Assembly (NCBI GenBank): GCA_964559125.1
Contig: CAZLGW010000072.1
Span: forward strand, 1-12,458
Reading direction: 5' to 3'
Length of the DNA: 12,458 bases
Origin: Ravibacter sp964559125
GTDB lineage: Bacteria; Bacteroidota; Bacteroidia; Cytophagales; Spirosomataceae
The position numbers were made by a program, and so were the translations under genes. Below are positions 1-7,716 of this stretch, piece after piece. The notes under the pieces were generated by a model. It was not told the DNA's origin, did not search any database, and saw nothing but the letters and a program-made list of their open reading frames with translations. Numbering within the stretch: position 1 is the stretch's first letter; each line of letters starts with the position of its first letter.

Positions 1-21
1 CGTAAAACAAATATTTAACTA

Positions 22-663
22 ATGAAGGCAAATAAATCGGGTACAGGTTTTGACAGCTCAGCTGTTTCCTTCGGGAAAGAGCAGGGAGTCACAGAATTTG
101 ATGAAGTGGAGCCTGTTGATTCAGAGTTGTTTATCAGGAAAGCATTCTCTGAAGACCCGGAAAAGGGATGTGAATTGCTGTTCCGGGCATACTACAACGA
201 CCTGTGCAGCGCCGCTATACGCATGGTGTATTCCAGACAGATTGCAGAAGATGTAGTAGGAGAGGTATTTCTGAATTTTTGGAACAACCGTTCCTTCGAA
301 ACCATACGTATATCCTATCGGGCCTACCTGTTCCGCGCAGTACGTAACCGGGCGTACAATTACCTGCGGTTTGAGCTGGGAAAATTCGCAGCCTCCCTGG
401 AAGGAGCGCCTGAGCCTGCAGACTTTCAGAAGGTTGAACAGCCCGACCAGATTATTCTGATGGACGAGTTGGTTCACCGGATCAATCAGGTAGTCAGCGA
501 TCTTCCTGCTATGGCGCGCCGGGTATTCATTATGAGCCGTTATGACGGGAAGTCGCATCAGCAGATAGCTGCCGAGCTGGGTATTAACACCAAAACTGTG
601 GAAAGCCATATCACGCGGGCATTGCACAGTATACGAAAACTTTTCCCGACCGAAAACCCATGA
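22..663 (+). CDS. ECF-type RNA polymerase sigma factor
   Basis: A 213-residue ECF sigma-70 family protein that directs RNA polymerase to a small set of promoters, most likely those of this locus. Region 2 spans about residues 50-115; it includes ELLFRAYYNDLC, the core-binding stretch AEDVVGEVFLNFW, and AYLFRAVRNRAYNYL. Region 4 spans about 148-207, with the helix-turn-helix KSHQQIAAELGINTKTVESH and the closing segment ALHSIRKLF. Homology seems to begin only near residue 35, so the first 30 or so residues are a non-conserved extension or the true start lies further in; ATG at 22 is the only ATG before region 2. Only 21 bases precede it, so its promoter is outside or at the edge of the window. 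Its stop overlaps the start of the anti-sigma gene (ATGA at 660-663), which implies translational coupling and a cognate pair. Family assignment is firm; target promoters are inferred. Confidence 0.95.
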   Translation: MKANKSGTGFDSSAVSFGKEQGVTEFDEVEPVDSELFIRKAFSEDPEKGCELLFRAYYNDLCSAAIRMVYSRQIAEDVVGEVFLNFWNNRSFETIRISYRAYLFRAVRNRAYNYLRFELGKFAASLEGAPEPADFQKVEQPDQIILMDELVHRINQVVSDLPAMARRVFIMSRYDGKSHQQIAAELGINTKTVESHITRALHSIRKLFPTENP

Positions 664-1637
664 ATTCGTCCAATATCAGGCAACTGTTATTCAATCATTT
701 TGAAGGGAGGTCGACTCCGCTCCAGATCGAAATTCTGAAGAAATGGCTGGCCGTTGCCGCCAATCAGGAAGTGTATTACCGGTATCTGCAGGAGTGGGAG
801 CATTTGAACCCGCAAGTCATTGCAGATAGTGCGTCGGCCTACCGGTTATTCCTTGAAAAGAGGGAAAACGCCCTGCCTGCTATTACGTATAAGGAAGAAA
901 GGACCTGGCATTTGGGAACGATATCCTATCTTGCAGCGGGATGCCTGGCGGTTATTTTCTGCTTATTCGCTTATCTGACCTACCCTCACTGGAACCGCAG
1001 AACAGTGGTTGCCGGATCGGGAGAGACGATTCCGCTTCAGCTACCCGACCGGAGCCGGGTCGTTCTGCACGCGAATGCTTCGCTGGTCGTACCGCGGTTT
1101 AATTTTCTCCCTTTCGACAGGAAAGTAAAGCTTCTTCAGGGGGAAGCGGAATTTTCGGTAATGCATCTGAGCGACCACCGGCTATTCAGGGTAGAGTTGT
1201 CAGATTCGCTTAGCATCAGAGTGCTCGGGACTGAATTTACGGTCAGGCAAAATAGCAGTATCACTCAGGTAAGGCTTGATGAGGGCAGGGTTGTCCTTGA
1301 TTATTCTGACGGTAACAGAACCCGGGAAGTTTCGCTTGAACCGGGAGAGGAGGTCGTTTACTGGCATGACACGTTCAGGATGCAGAAAATACTGACGAAA
1401 GGATTTCCCGACAGGAACGAAAAAGAATGGGTGCTTACCGATGTACCATTGGGAGAGCTTGTAAAAAGAATTGAACGAGAGTTTAATGTGAAGATCCTGT
1501 TAGGAAATCCAAAGCATAAAACCTTGATTCTGAATGGGATTGTGCCGATTGATCGCCTTGACCTGCTTTTGGAGTCGCTGGCGGCAACCCTTGACCTGGA
1601 GATCAGCCGGGACGGCCCGCTGATCCGGATTATGTAG
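660..1637 (+). CDS. FecR-family anti-sigma factor with C-terminal DUF4974-like domain
   Basis: A 325-residue inner-membrane anti-sigma factor. The cytoplasmic N-terminal part (1-85, beginning NIRQLLFNHFEGR) would hold the sigma factor. One membrane segment lies at about 87-108 (ISYLAAGCLAVIFCLFAYL). The periplasmic FecR domain covers about 115-235, with the typical GSGETIPLQLPDRSRVVLHA, FDRKVKLLQGEAEFSV and IRVLGTEFTVR motifs. Residues about 258-324 (WVLTDVPLGELVKRIEREF onward, ending LIRIM) match the STN-like DUF4974 domain found at the end of Bacteroidota FecR proteins. In this family the periplasmic part contacts the STN domain of a TonB-dependent transducer, and here the next gene encodes exactly such a receptor. 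The gene starts inside the sigma-factor stop codon. Length is a little short for the family but all domains appear present. Confidence 0.95.
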   Translation: MNSSNIRQLLFNHFEGRSTPLQIEILKKWLAVAANQEVYYRYLQEWEHLNPQVIADSASAYRLFLEKRENALPAITYKEERTWHLGTISYLAAGCLAVIFCLFAYLTYPHWNRRTVVAGSGETIPLQLPDRSRVVLHANASLVVPRFNFLPFDRKVKLLQGEAEFSVMHLSDHRLFRVELSDSLSIRVLGTEFTVRQNSSITQVRLDEGRVVLDYSDGNRTREVSLEPGEEVVYWHDTFRMQKILTKGFPDRNEKEWVLTDVPLGELVKRIEREFNVKILLGNPKHKTLILNGIVPIDRLDLLLESLAATLDLEISRDGPLIRIM

Positions 1638-1671
1638 TTCCAAATTTTTATTCCAAAACCTTTTTTAACGT

Positions 1672-4600
1672 ATGAAAGCAACTCCGCAGATGTTTCGGTG
1701 TATGCTGCTATGCTCTATGAGTATATGGAGTATATGCATACCCGCCTTAGATCTCTTTGCCCAGGAACTGGCAGTCACCAGTCACCGGAAGAAAATTACC
1801 GGACAGCCGGAAAGCTACCAGGGGCAGTTGTACGAACCTCTAAATGTAGCCCTCAACCGGCTGAAGGAAAAGCATGACATTTATTTTATGTATAAAGGCA
1901 GCAAAATCAAGCAGCGGAAAGTGCGCGTTGACCCGGAAAGTGAAGCTGAGGTAGAAGCCAAACTGAAAGCAATGCTGAAACCCGCCAACCTTACATTTCG
2001 AAAAGTCGGTAATATCTACATTATCAGCGAAATAGAGGTTGCTGACAAAAGATCCGTCATCCTCCCGGAGACAGGAGAACATGTGACTGAGCGGAGAATT
2101 TCCGGCAAGGTTAACGACGAAAAAGGAGAAGTGCTGCCAGGGGTGAATATACTGATTAAAGGGACCCAACAGGGTACTACTACCGATAGCGATGGTATCT
2201 TTTTCATACTGGTTCCGGACGAAGAAGCGACGCTGGTTTTCTCTTTTGTCGGATACACTAGTCAGGAAGTGGTGGTGGGGAACAGAACCAACCTGGAAAT
2301 CAAAATGCTGGTCGATACAAAAGCGCTCGATGAGTTGGTAGTGGTGGGGTATGGTGTTCAGAAAAAGAGTGATCTGACGGGATCGGTAGCGTCAGTTTCT
2401 GCTGATCAACTGGATAAACAGGGGGCAAAAGTTCATATTTTACAGGCGTTGCAGGGGTTAGTACCCGGGCTTAATATCAGACAGACTTCAAACAGCGCAT
2501 CACAGTCTTCATTCGATTTGCAGATCAGGGGTACCAATTCGATAAAAGCCAGTAACTCTCCGCTCATTATCCTGGATGGCGTTCCATATAGCGGAGGTTT
2601 AAGCTCTATTGATCAGGGTGACATCAGTTCGGTTGAAGTATTAAAAGATGCTTCGTCTGCCGCTATTTATGGTTCAAGAGGCGCTAACGGAGTTATAATA
2701 ATCACTACAAAAAAGGGTACGGTCGGGAGACCCTCCATTAGTGTGGATGGAAGTTATGGTATCCAACAGATTCGTGGCGTGCCTCCCGTTTTAACTGGTA
2801 GCGAGTTTTATCAGTTTGCTGTTGAAAGAGTTGGGCAGAGTGTTGTTGATAAGTTTCCGACTATTGTCGGGAACCACAAAAATAATCTTTCAACAGACTG
2901 GATAGACCTCGCAACGAGGACCGGGATACAACAAAAGTATTCTATTAAGGTAAGTGGGGGGGTGGATAAGGCGCAGTACTTTGTTTCAGGAACTTACACA
3001 GATGTAAAGGGTATAGCAAGGGGAGACAATTTTAAGAACTTTACCGGTAGGGTAAATCTATCGGTGAACATAACTGACTGGTTGAAGCTGGGAACCAATT
3101 CACAATTTACGTATATAGATGATTCAGGTGTACCTGCCCAATTCTCAGATAGCTACATGATGAATCCGCTGGTTAATCCCTTTAACGAAGATGGATCTTA
3201 TGCCATATTTCCATGGCCCGAAGAGCCGACTTCTACAAATCCCTTGTTAAATCTCAATATTCTTGATGAGGATTATTCGAGAAGGCTTTTTTCAAACAAT
3301 TATCTTGAAATCAACTTCCCCTTTGTAAAAGGGCTCAGTTACAGGATAAATACGGGCCTGCATATGGCTACGCAGCAAACCGGGCAATTCTGGGGTGGCA
3401 ATACCCTGATCGGTTTAAATAACGGGGGAAGGTCATATACGCAGGATGCTTACTCTCAGGACTTCATACTGGAGAATATAGTTTCATATCAAAAAACTGT
3501 AGGGAGTCATCAAATCAATTTTACCGGGCTTTACAGCTCGCAGCGGATCAAGTCCGAAATCCGGAGTCTAACTGCACAACGGTTTCCTACCGATTTTCTG
3601 ACCTGGTATCAACCACAGGCAGCGGCAGTAATAAACCCCTCTGCGTCATTTTCAGAGAGGAGTTATGTGTCTCAAATGGCTCGCGTGTTTTATAGCTATG
3701 CGGGGAAGTACCTTATCACCTTTACAACGAGAAGAGACGGGTATTCCGGCTTTGGCAAAGACAACAAGTTTGGGGTTTTCCCGTCAGTTGCATTAGGATG
3801 GAATATTTCGGACGAGCGGTTTATGTCGTCGGTCACCTGGTTGAGCGATCTTAAAATAAGGGCTTCTTACGGTAAGAATGGGAACGAGGCCATTACTCCG
3901 TACCAGACACTAAGCCGGTTGACGACCGCGAATTTTCTTGGAGGTAGCAATGCAGACCAAACAGCACCGGGATATTATCCTGCTACCCTTGCTTCGCCTA
4001 CTTTGAGTTGGGAAACCTCAAGGACAATTAACCTGGGGTTGGATTTTCAATTAATGAAATCGCGGATCTCCGGAGCTTTGGATGTTTATCGGACAAATAC
4101 GCGCGATTTGCTGTTGGACAGATCGATTCCTTCAACACATGGAATTACTACTATTGCGCAGAACATAGGCGAAACGGAGAACAGAGGAGTCGAGCTTTTG
4201 ATTCGTACCAGAAATATTGAAAAAGGCGACTTTTCCTGGTCGACGGATTTGAGTTTCTCAAATAACCGGAACCAGATTATCGACCTTTATGGCGATAAAA
4301 CTGATGATGTAGCAAACCAATGGTTTATAGGAAAGCCAATTGGTATCAATTTTAACTATCAGTTTGACGGGGTTTGGCAAGTTGGGGAAAGTAATGAACT
4401 TCAACCGGATGCGAAGCCCGGAGATGTAAAAATAAGAGATGTTAACGGCGATGGGGTGATCTCTGCCAATGATCGGACTTTTATCGGTCAAAGTACTCCT
4501 ACTACTATTTTTGGATTGGGGAATACGTTGAATTACAAGAGGCTTTCTCTTAATTTTTTCTTCAATTCTAACTTTGGAGCTACGCGGGTTAACCCTCTCT

Positions 4601-4950
4601 GGGATACGGATATTGTTTATGTTGACGCCAGAAGAAACACAATCAAACTAAACTGGTGGAACGAAAACAATCCGACGAACGAGTACCCGGCAAATCGAAA
4701 TTTTACAAATCCTTATGCATTAAGATTTTATCACAATGCAAACTTTATACGATTGAGGGATGTAACGCTTTCCTATTCCTTCCCCGACGAAGTGGCTCGT
4801 AAGGTTGGTGCCAGGCGTATCTCAACTTACGGAAACATCAAGAATGCATTTGTCATCACTCCGTTCAAGGGGATGGATCCTGAATTATCTGATCAAAGGG
4901 GCATTCCCCAGGACCGGATGTTCCTGTTCGGAGTTAACATAGAACTTTAG
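1672..4950 (+). CDS. SusC/RagA-type TonB-dependent outer-membrane transducer with STN domain
   Basis: A 1092-residue outer-membrane importer of the SusC/RagA class. It starts with a Sec signal peptide (about 1-31, ending DLFAQE). An STN signalling domain follows at about 52-120 (EPLNVALNRLKEKHDIYFMY to VGNIYIISE). Next come a carboxypeptidase-regulatory-like beta domain at about 142-213 (ISGKVNDEKGEVLPGVNILI) and a TonB-box-like stretch LDELVVVGYG at 219-228. The plug covers about 232-350, with LIILDGVPY and VEVLKDASSAAIYGSRGANG. The rest is the barrel; it carries the DVNGDGVISANDRTFIG loop usual in SusC proteins and ends FLFGVNIEL. The STN domain marks it as a transducer that can signal to the upstream FecR protein as well as import substrate. 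The 34-base gap from the anti-sigma gene is pyrimidine-rich with T runs, and no clear promoter is seen in it. Substrate cannot be read from the sequence. Confidence 0.97.
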   Translation: MKATPQMFRCMLLCSMSIWSICIPALDLFAQELAVTSHRKKITGQPESYQGQLYEPLNVALNRLKEKHDIYFMYKGSKIKQRKVRVDPESEAEVEAKLKAMLKPANLTFRKVGNIYIISEIEVADKRSVILPETGEHVTERRISGKVNDEKGEVLPGVNILIKGTQQGTTTDSDGIFFILVPDEEATLVFSFVGYTSQEVVVGNRTNLEIKMLVDTKALDELVVVGYGVQKKSDLTGSVASVSADQLDKQGAKVHILQALQGLVPGLNIRQTSNSASQSSFDLQIRGTNSIKASNSPLIILDGVPYSGGLSSIDQGDISSVEVLKDASSAAIYGSRGANGVIIITTKKGTVGRPSISVDGSYGIQQIRGVPPVLTGSEFYQFAVERVGQSVVDKFPTIVGNHKNNLSTDWIDLATRTGIQQKYSIKVSGGVDKAQYFVSGTYTDVKGIARGDNFKNFTGRVNLSVNITDWLKLGTNSQFTYIDDSGVPAQFSDSYMMNPLVNPFNEDGSYAIFPWPEEPTSTNPLLNLNILDEDYSRRLFSNNYLEINFPFVKGLSYRINTGLHMATQQTGQFWGGNTLIGLNNGGRSYTQDAYSQDFILENIVSYQKTVGSHQINFTGLYSSQRIKSEIRSLTAQRFPTDFLTWYQPQAAAVINPSASFSERSYVSQMARVFYSYAGKYLITFTTRRDGYSGFGKDNKFGVFPSVALGWNISDERFMSSVTWLSDLKIRASYGKNGNEAITPYQTLSRLTTANFLGGSNADQTAPGYYPATLASPTLSWETSRTINLGLDFQLMKSRISGALDVYRTNTRDLLLDRSIPSTHGITTIAQNIGETENRGVELLIRTRNIEKGDFSWSTDLSFSNNRNQIIDLYGDKTDDVANQWFIGKPIGINFNYQFDGVWQVGESNELQPDAKPGDVKIRDVNGDGVISANDRTFIGQSTPTTIFGLGNTLNYKRLSLNFFFNSNFGATRVNPLWDTDIVYVDARRNTIKLNWWNENNPTNEYPANRNFTNPYALRFYHNANFIRLRDVTLSYSFPDEVARKVGARRISTYGNIKNAFVITPFKGMDPELSDQRGIPQDRMFLFGVNIEL

Positions 4951-4971
4951 AAACTTAAAATAGTAGCTACT

Positions 4972-6525
4972 ATGAAAAAATATATAGCGCTGGGACTCAT
5001 TATAGCAGGGTTTTCCTGCCAAAGCGATTATCTGGAGGAAATGCCCCGGCATTTGTTAACTTCGGATAACTTATATATCACTCCTTCAGGTTTTGAAAAC
5101 GGGTTAAATGCGGCGTATTCCCTAGTCCGTTTAGAAAGGAATGATGTTGGAGCAAATATCATCCGCTCTGCATTTACCAATGCGGGGACGGATGCATATT
5201 ATATGTCACGACGTAATGCCAATCACTCGGTTTTTGCAAATTGGGGTAGTTTTATGAATTCACAGTCGTTAGGACTGAGTGAAAACTGGGCATGGCTTTA
5301 CAGGATCATTAATAGTGTTAACACGATAATCGAAAGAGCTGAAAACAGCTCTCTGGAATGGCAGTCTGAAGCACAAAAAAATGGAATTGTCGCAGAGGCC
5401 AGGTGTATCAGAGCCTGGGCTTATCGCCACCTCATATATATGTGGGGAGATGTTCCTCTCACTTTAAAAGAGTCGACAGGAGCCAATATCCGGACAGATT
5501 GGGTCAGAACGCCAAAAGCCGAAGTTATGAAGGCAATGGAGGAGGACTGGCTTTTTGCAGAGCAGTACCTGCCGGATGTCCATAAGATTCCGGGGCGTTT
5601 GAATAAAGTTGTGGCACAGCATTTTCTGGCGGAGCTTTATTTAGCCCTTGGAGACCCTCAAAAAGCGGAATTAAAAGCGCTTGCCGCCCTTGCTAATCCA
5701 AATTTTGCCCTGATCACGGAGAGATACGGGTTGAAAAAGAACCAACCTGGTGTAGCATTTATGGATCAGTTTTATAAAGATAATGTCCTTCATAAAAACG
5801 GGAATACGGAGGTGCTCTGGGAATTCGTCTATGATCGGGACGTTATAGGCGGAGGATTAAATATCATGAGGAGAACATGGCTTACCAGGTATAGCGCACT
5901 ACCGGGGATCAGCGTTTCTGTCGAGAGGGGCCGCGGATCTAACTTTATGGCTGGAACGGACTATGCGTTTAAGATTTATGAAGCGTTTGACGATAGAAAT
6001 TCCCCCTACGCTATCCATCACTATGTAATCAAGGATAACGGAGATACGCTTTATACAGGGCTGGGGAATATTCCCGAAATCGAACTGGATGATCACAGGC
6101 CTTCTACAGCCAAGTGGGACGACGGCGATCCCGATAATCCAGCGGGAGGCGATGGATACCGGGATCAACCCTATCTCAGGTTGGCAGAAACATACCTGTT
6201 GCTTGCTGAAGCTCAACATGTGCAGGGCAAAAACGCGGATGCAACCGTAACGTTGAATGTATTGCGTAAAAGATCCAATGCTTCGGAGATTACACCATCA
6301 GATGTGACGATCGATTTTATACTGGATGAGCGAATCAGAGAACTGTTTACTGAAGAACACAGGCGGTACACACTGCTGAGGTTAAATAAATGGCTCGATA
6401 GGACCAGACGTTACAACAAGCAATGCGGGGATAAGATTATTGAAAGAGATCAGCTCTATCCTATTCCTCAGGATGTTATAGACGCTAATCTTACGGCGGT
6501 ATTCCCTCAGAATTCAGGGTATTAG
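4972..6525 (+). CDS. SusD/RagB-type surface lipoprotein
   Basis: A 517-residue SusD-like protein, the lid that delivers ligand to the SusC barrel. A lipoprotein signal ends in the lipobox GFSC with Cys16. The residues after it (QSDYLEE) carry Q at +2 and nearby acidic residues, compatible with the Bacteroidota surface lipoprotein export signal. The N-terminal SusD-like domain spans about 20-220, with SGFENGLNAAYSLVR and the TPR-type helices AEARCIRAWAYRHLIYMWGD. The C-terminal SusD/RagB domain runs to the end, with PYLRLAETYLLLAEAQ, IDFILDERIRELFTEEHRR and the closing LYPIPQDVIDAN. Only 21 bases separate it from the SusC gene, so they should be co-transcribed. Family and pairing are firm; ligand is unknown. 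Confidence 0.97.
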   Translation: MKKYIALGLIIAGFSCQSDYLEEMPRHLLTSDNLYITPSGFENGLNAAYSLVRLERNDVGANIIRSAFTNAGTDAYYMSRRNANHSVFANWGSFMNSQSLGLSENWAWLYRIINSVNTIIERAENSSLEWQSEAQKNGIVAEARCIRAWAYRHLIYMWGDVPLTLKESTGANIRTDWVRTPKAEVMKAMEEDWLFAEQYLPDVHKIPGRLNKVVAQHFLAELYLALGDPQKAELKALAALANPNFALITERYGLKKNQPGVAFMDQFYKDNVLHKNGNTEVLWEFVYDRDVIGGGLNIMRRTWLTRYSALPGISVSVERGRGSNFMAGTDYAFKIYEAFDDRNSPYAIHHYVIKDNGDTLYTGLGNIPEIELDDHRPSTAKWDDGDPDNPAGGDGYRDQPYLRLAETYLLLAEAQHVQGKNADATVTLNVLRKRSNASEITPSDVTIDFILDERIRELFTEEHRRYTLLRLNKWLDRTRRYNKQCGDKIIERDQLYPIPQDVIDANLTAVFPQNSGY

Positions 6526-6572
6526 TGCAGGGATGTTAAATAGCAAAGGAATTTTTATATTGACTTAAACTC

Positions 6573-7592
6573 ATGAAAAGAAGAGATTTTCTTACCAGGA
6601 CGAGTTTGTTTACGGGGGCAGCGACTCTCGCCGGGATGTTGCCGCAGAAGCTGCTTGCGAATGGCAGAAATGGTATTTCCGGGAATTTTACGGAAAGCAA
6701 ACTCAAAATATTTGACATGCATGTCCATGTACACAACAGCCGTCCTTTCGGAGTCGCAAGACCAAACGGGATGCAATTCCCTACTCCCGAAATCCTGATT
6801 GATATGATGGATAATGCGGGGATAGCTAAGGCAGCTGTGATGAGCTATGTTTCTCCTGAAGGGAGGTATACGCACGTAATCCCGGAGGAGACTGTAGAAA
6901 TATGCGCCCGGTATCCCGATCGGCTTATTCCTTTTTGTAGTGTGGATTCCAGGCAATTGACCAATAGTGTAAAAGCTGATTTTGGCCCTATGTTGCTGGC
7001 TTATAAAAACATGGGGTGTAAAGGTATCGGGGAATATGTGACCCATATTCCCATGGATGACCCGCTAAACCTTAATCTTTTCAGGTATGTAGAAGAAATT
7101 GGATTTCCACTGACATTTCATTTGGCTTCGAAAATAGGGGGCATACATGGGTGTTATGATGATCCGGGGTTACCACGGCTGGAAAATGTCTTAAAAAGGT
7201 TTCCAAAAATGACGTTTATAGGTCATTCGGAAGTTTTTTGGTCAGAGATTGGGCACTTAAAGGATCCTGCAGAACGCTCTTCCTATCCGAAGGGTAAGAT
7301 AAAAAAAGAAGGTAGGTTGATACACCTGATGCGTAGTTATCCTAATCTGCACGCCGATTTGTCAGCAGGAAGCGGATATAATGCTATCTCCCGGGATCCT
7401 GAATTTGGATATAGGTTCATGGAAGAATTTCAGGATCGTCTTTATTTTGGAACCGATGTTGCCCGTGTCCCTTATGATCTCCCGATAATTCCATACTTCA
7501 GGGAGTTGAAAGAAAAGCGTCTGATTCCCGATGTAGCTTATGAAAAAATTACGTGGTACAATGCTGTGAGATTAATGAATATTACGGAATAA
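6573..7592 (+). CDS. Tat-exported amidohydrolase-2 family metal-dependent hydrolase
   Basis: A 339-residue TIM-barrel metal hydrolase of the amidohydrolase superfamily (Amidohydro_2 type). It begins with a twin-arginine signal (KRRDFLTRTSLFTGAATLAG, cleavage probably near residue 30), so it is expected in the periplasm after folding with its metal. The candidate ligand set is complete: H50 and H52 in DMHVHVH, H183 in TFHLAS, H218 in FIGHSE and D295 in FGTD. E153 in GIGEY may also sit near the site. The C-terminus (YEKITWYNAVRLMNI) is the usual family ending. Members of this family hydrolyse lactones, amides or ring compounds, or decarboxylate; nothing here fixes the reaction. It lies 47 bases after the SusD gene, probably in the same operon. 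The stop codon at 7590-7592 is part of a perfect Shine-Dalgarno match serving whatever follows. Confidence 0.9.
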   Translation: MKRRDFLTRTSLFTGAATLAGMLPQKLLANGRNGISGNFTESKLKIFDMHVHVHNSRPFGVARPNGMQFPTPEILIDMMDNAGIAKAAVMSYVSPEGRYTHVIPEETVEICARYPDRLIPFCSVDSRQLTNSVKADFGPMLLAYKNMGCKGIGEYVTHIPMDDPLNLNLFRYVEEIGFPLTFHLASKIGGIHGCYDDPGLPRLENVLKRFPKMTFIGHSEVFWSEIGHLKDPAERSSYPKGKIKKEGRLIHLMRSYPNLHADLSAGSGYNAISRDPEFGYRFMEEFQDRLYFGTDVARVPYDLPIIPYFRELKEKRLIPDVAYEKITWYNAVRLMNITE

Positions 7593-7653
7593 GGAGGTGC
7601 ATGATAGCATGCAAATAAAGCCTCGTTTTTGTATTGCAACAGTTGTTGGATAG
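7591..7653 (+). promoter_or_regulatory. perfect Shine-Dalgarno match plus 14-codon mini-ORF (possible leader peptide)
   Basis: AAGGAGGTG at 7591-7599 is a nine-base perfect complement to the usual bacterial 16S 3' tail; its first two bases are the end of the amidohydrolase stop codon. Two ATGs follow. The one at 7601 is only three bases from GGAGG and opens five codons (MIACK). The one at 7609, eleven bases from GGAGG, opens 14 codons (MQIKPRFCIATVVG) and stops with TAG at 7651-7653, inside the outer left arm of the inverted repeat that precedes the next gene. This arrangement is what a translated leader coupled to an RNA switch would look like. Bacteroidota genes rarely rely on strong Shine-Dalgarno sites, so it stands out, but translation is unproven. 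Confidence 0.3.
7594..7630 (+). terminator. weak terminator candidate after the amidohydrolase gene
   Basis: GAGG at 7594-7597 can pair with CCTC at 7621-7624, enclosing a TGCAT/ATGCA hairpin (7598-7602 with 7609-7613, loop GATAGC). Five T residues follow at 7626-7630. The stem is interrupted by an unpaired AATAAAG on one side, so it would be a poor intrinsic terminator and may be chance. If it works it would separate the SusC/D transcript from the next gene, and it would compete with the mini-ORF for the same bases. Confidence 0.2.
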
Positions 7654-7716
7654 GTATTTAGTGTATAAATACAATTCTAAAAGAACTATATTTATACACT
7701 AAACCAGACCTACCAA
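7646..7716. repeat. long inverted repeat directly upstream of the GH88/105-like gene
   Basis: TTTAGTGTATAAATA at 7657-7671 is the exact reverse complement of TATTTATACACTAAA at 7689-7703: fifteen perfect base pairs around a 17-base centre. The centre itself can pair TTCT (7675-7678) with AGAA (7682-7685). Beyond a bulge, TTGG-A-TAGGT (7646-7655, one extra A) pairs with ACCTACCAA (7708-7716), so the outer arm ends at the base before the ATG at 7717. As DNA it could be an operator for a dimeric regulator. As RNA the hairpin would bury the translation-initiation region of the next gene. It also contains TATATTTA (7687-7694), close to the Bacteroidota -7 consensus TAnnTTTG but without an obvious -33 partner. 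Confidence 0.85.

Noticed and set aside
1638..1671. Promoter in the gap before the SusC-like gene
   Set aside because: The gap is pyrimidine-rich with T runs but holds neither TAnnTTTG nor a recognisable ECF-type promoter; any promoter would have to lie within the FecR coding region.
1719..1736. Tandem GAGTATATG repeat in the signal peptide region of the SusC-like gene
   Set aside because: Only two nine-base copies, encoding a hydrophobic SIW-SIC stretch suited to a signal peptide; no sign of a longer repeat tract or phase-variation design.
7637..7645. CAACAGTTG palindrome
   Set aside because: Nine bases with a one-base centre, short enough to be chance and not linked to a recognised operator.
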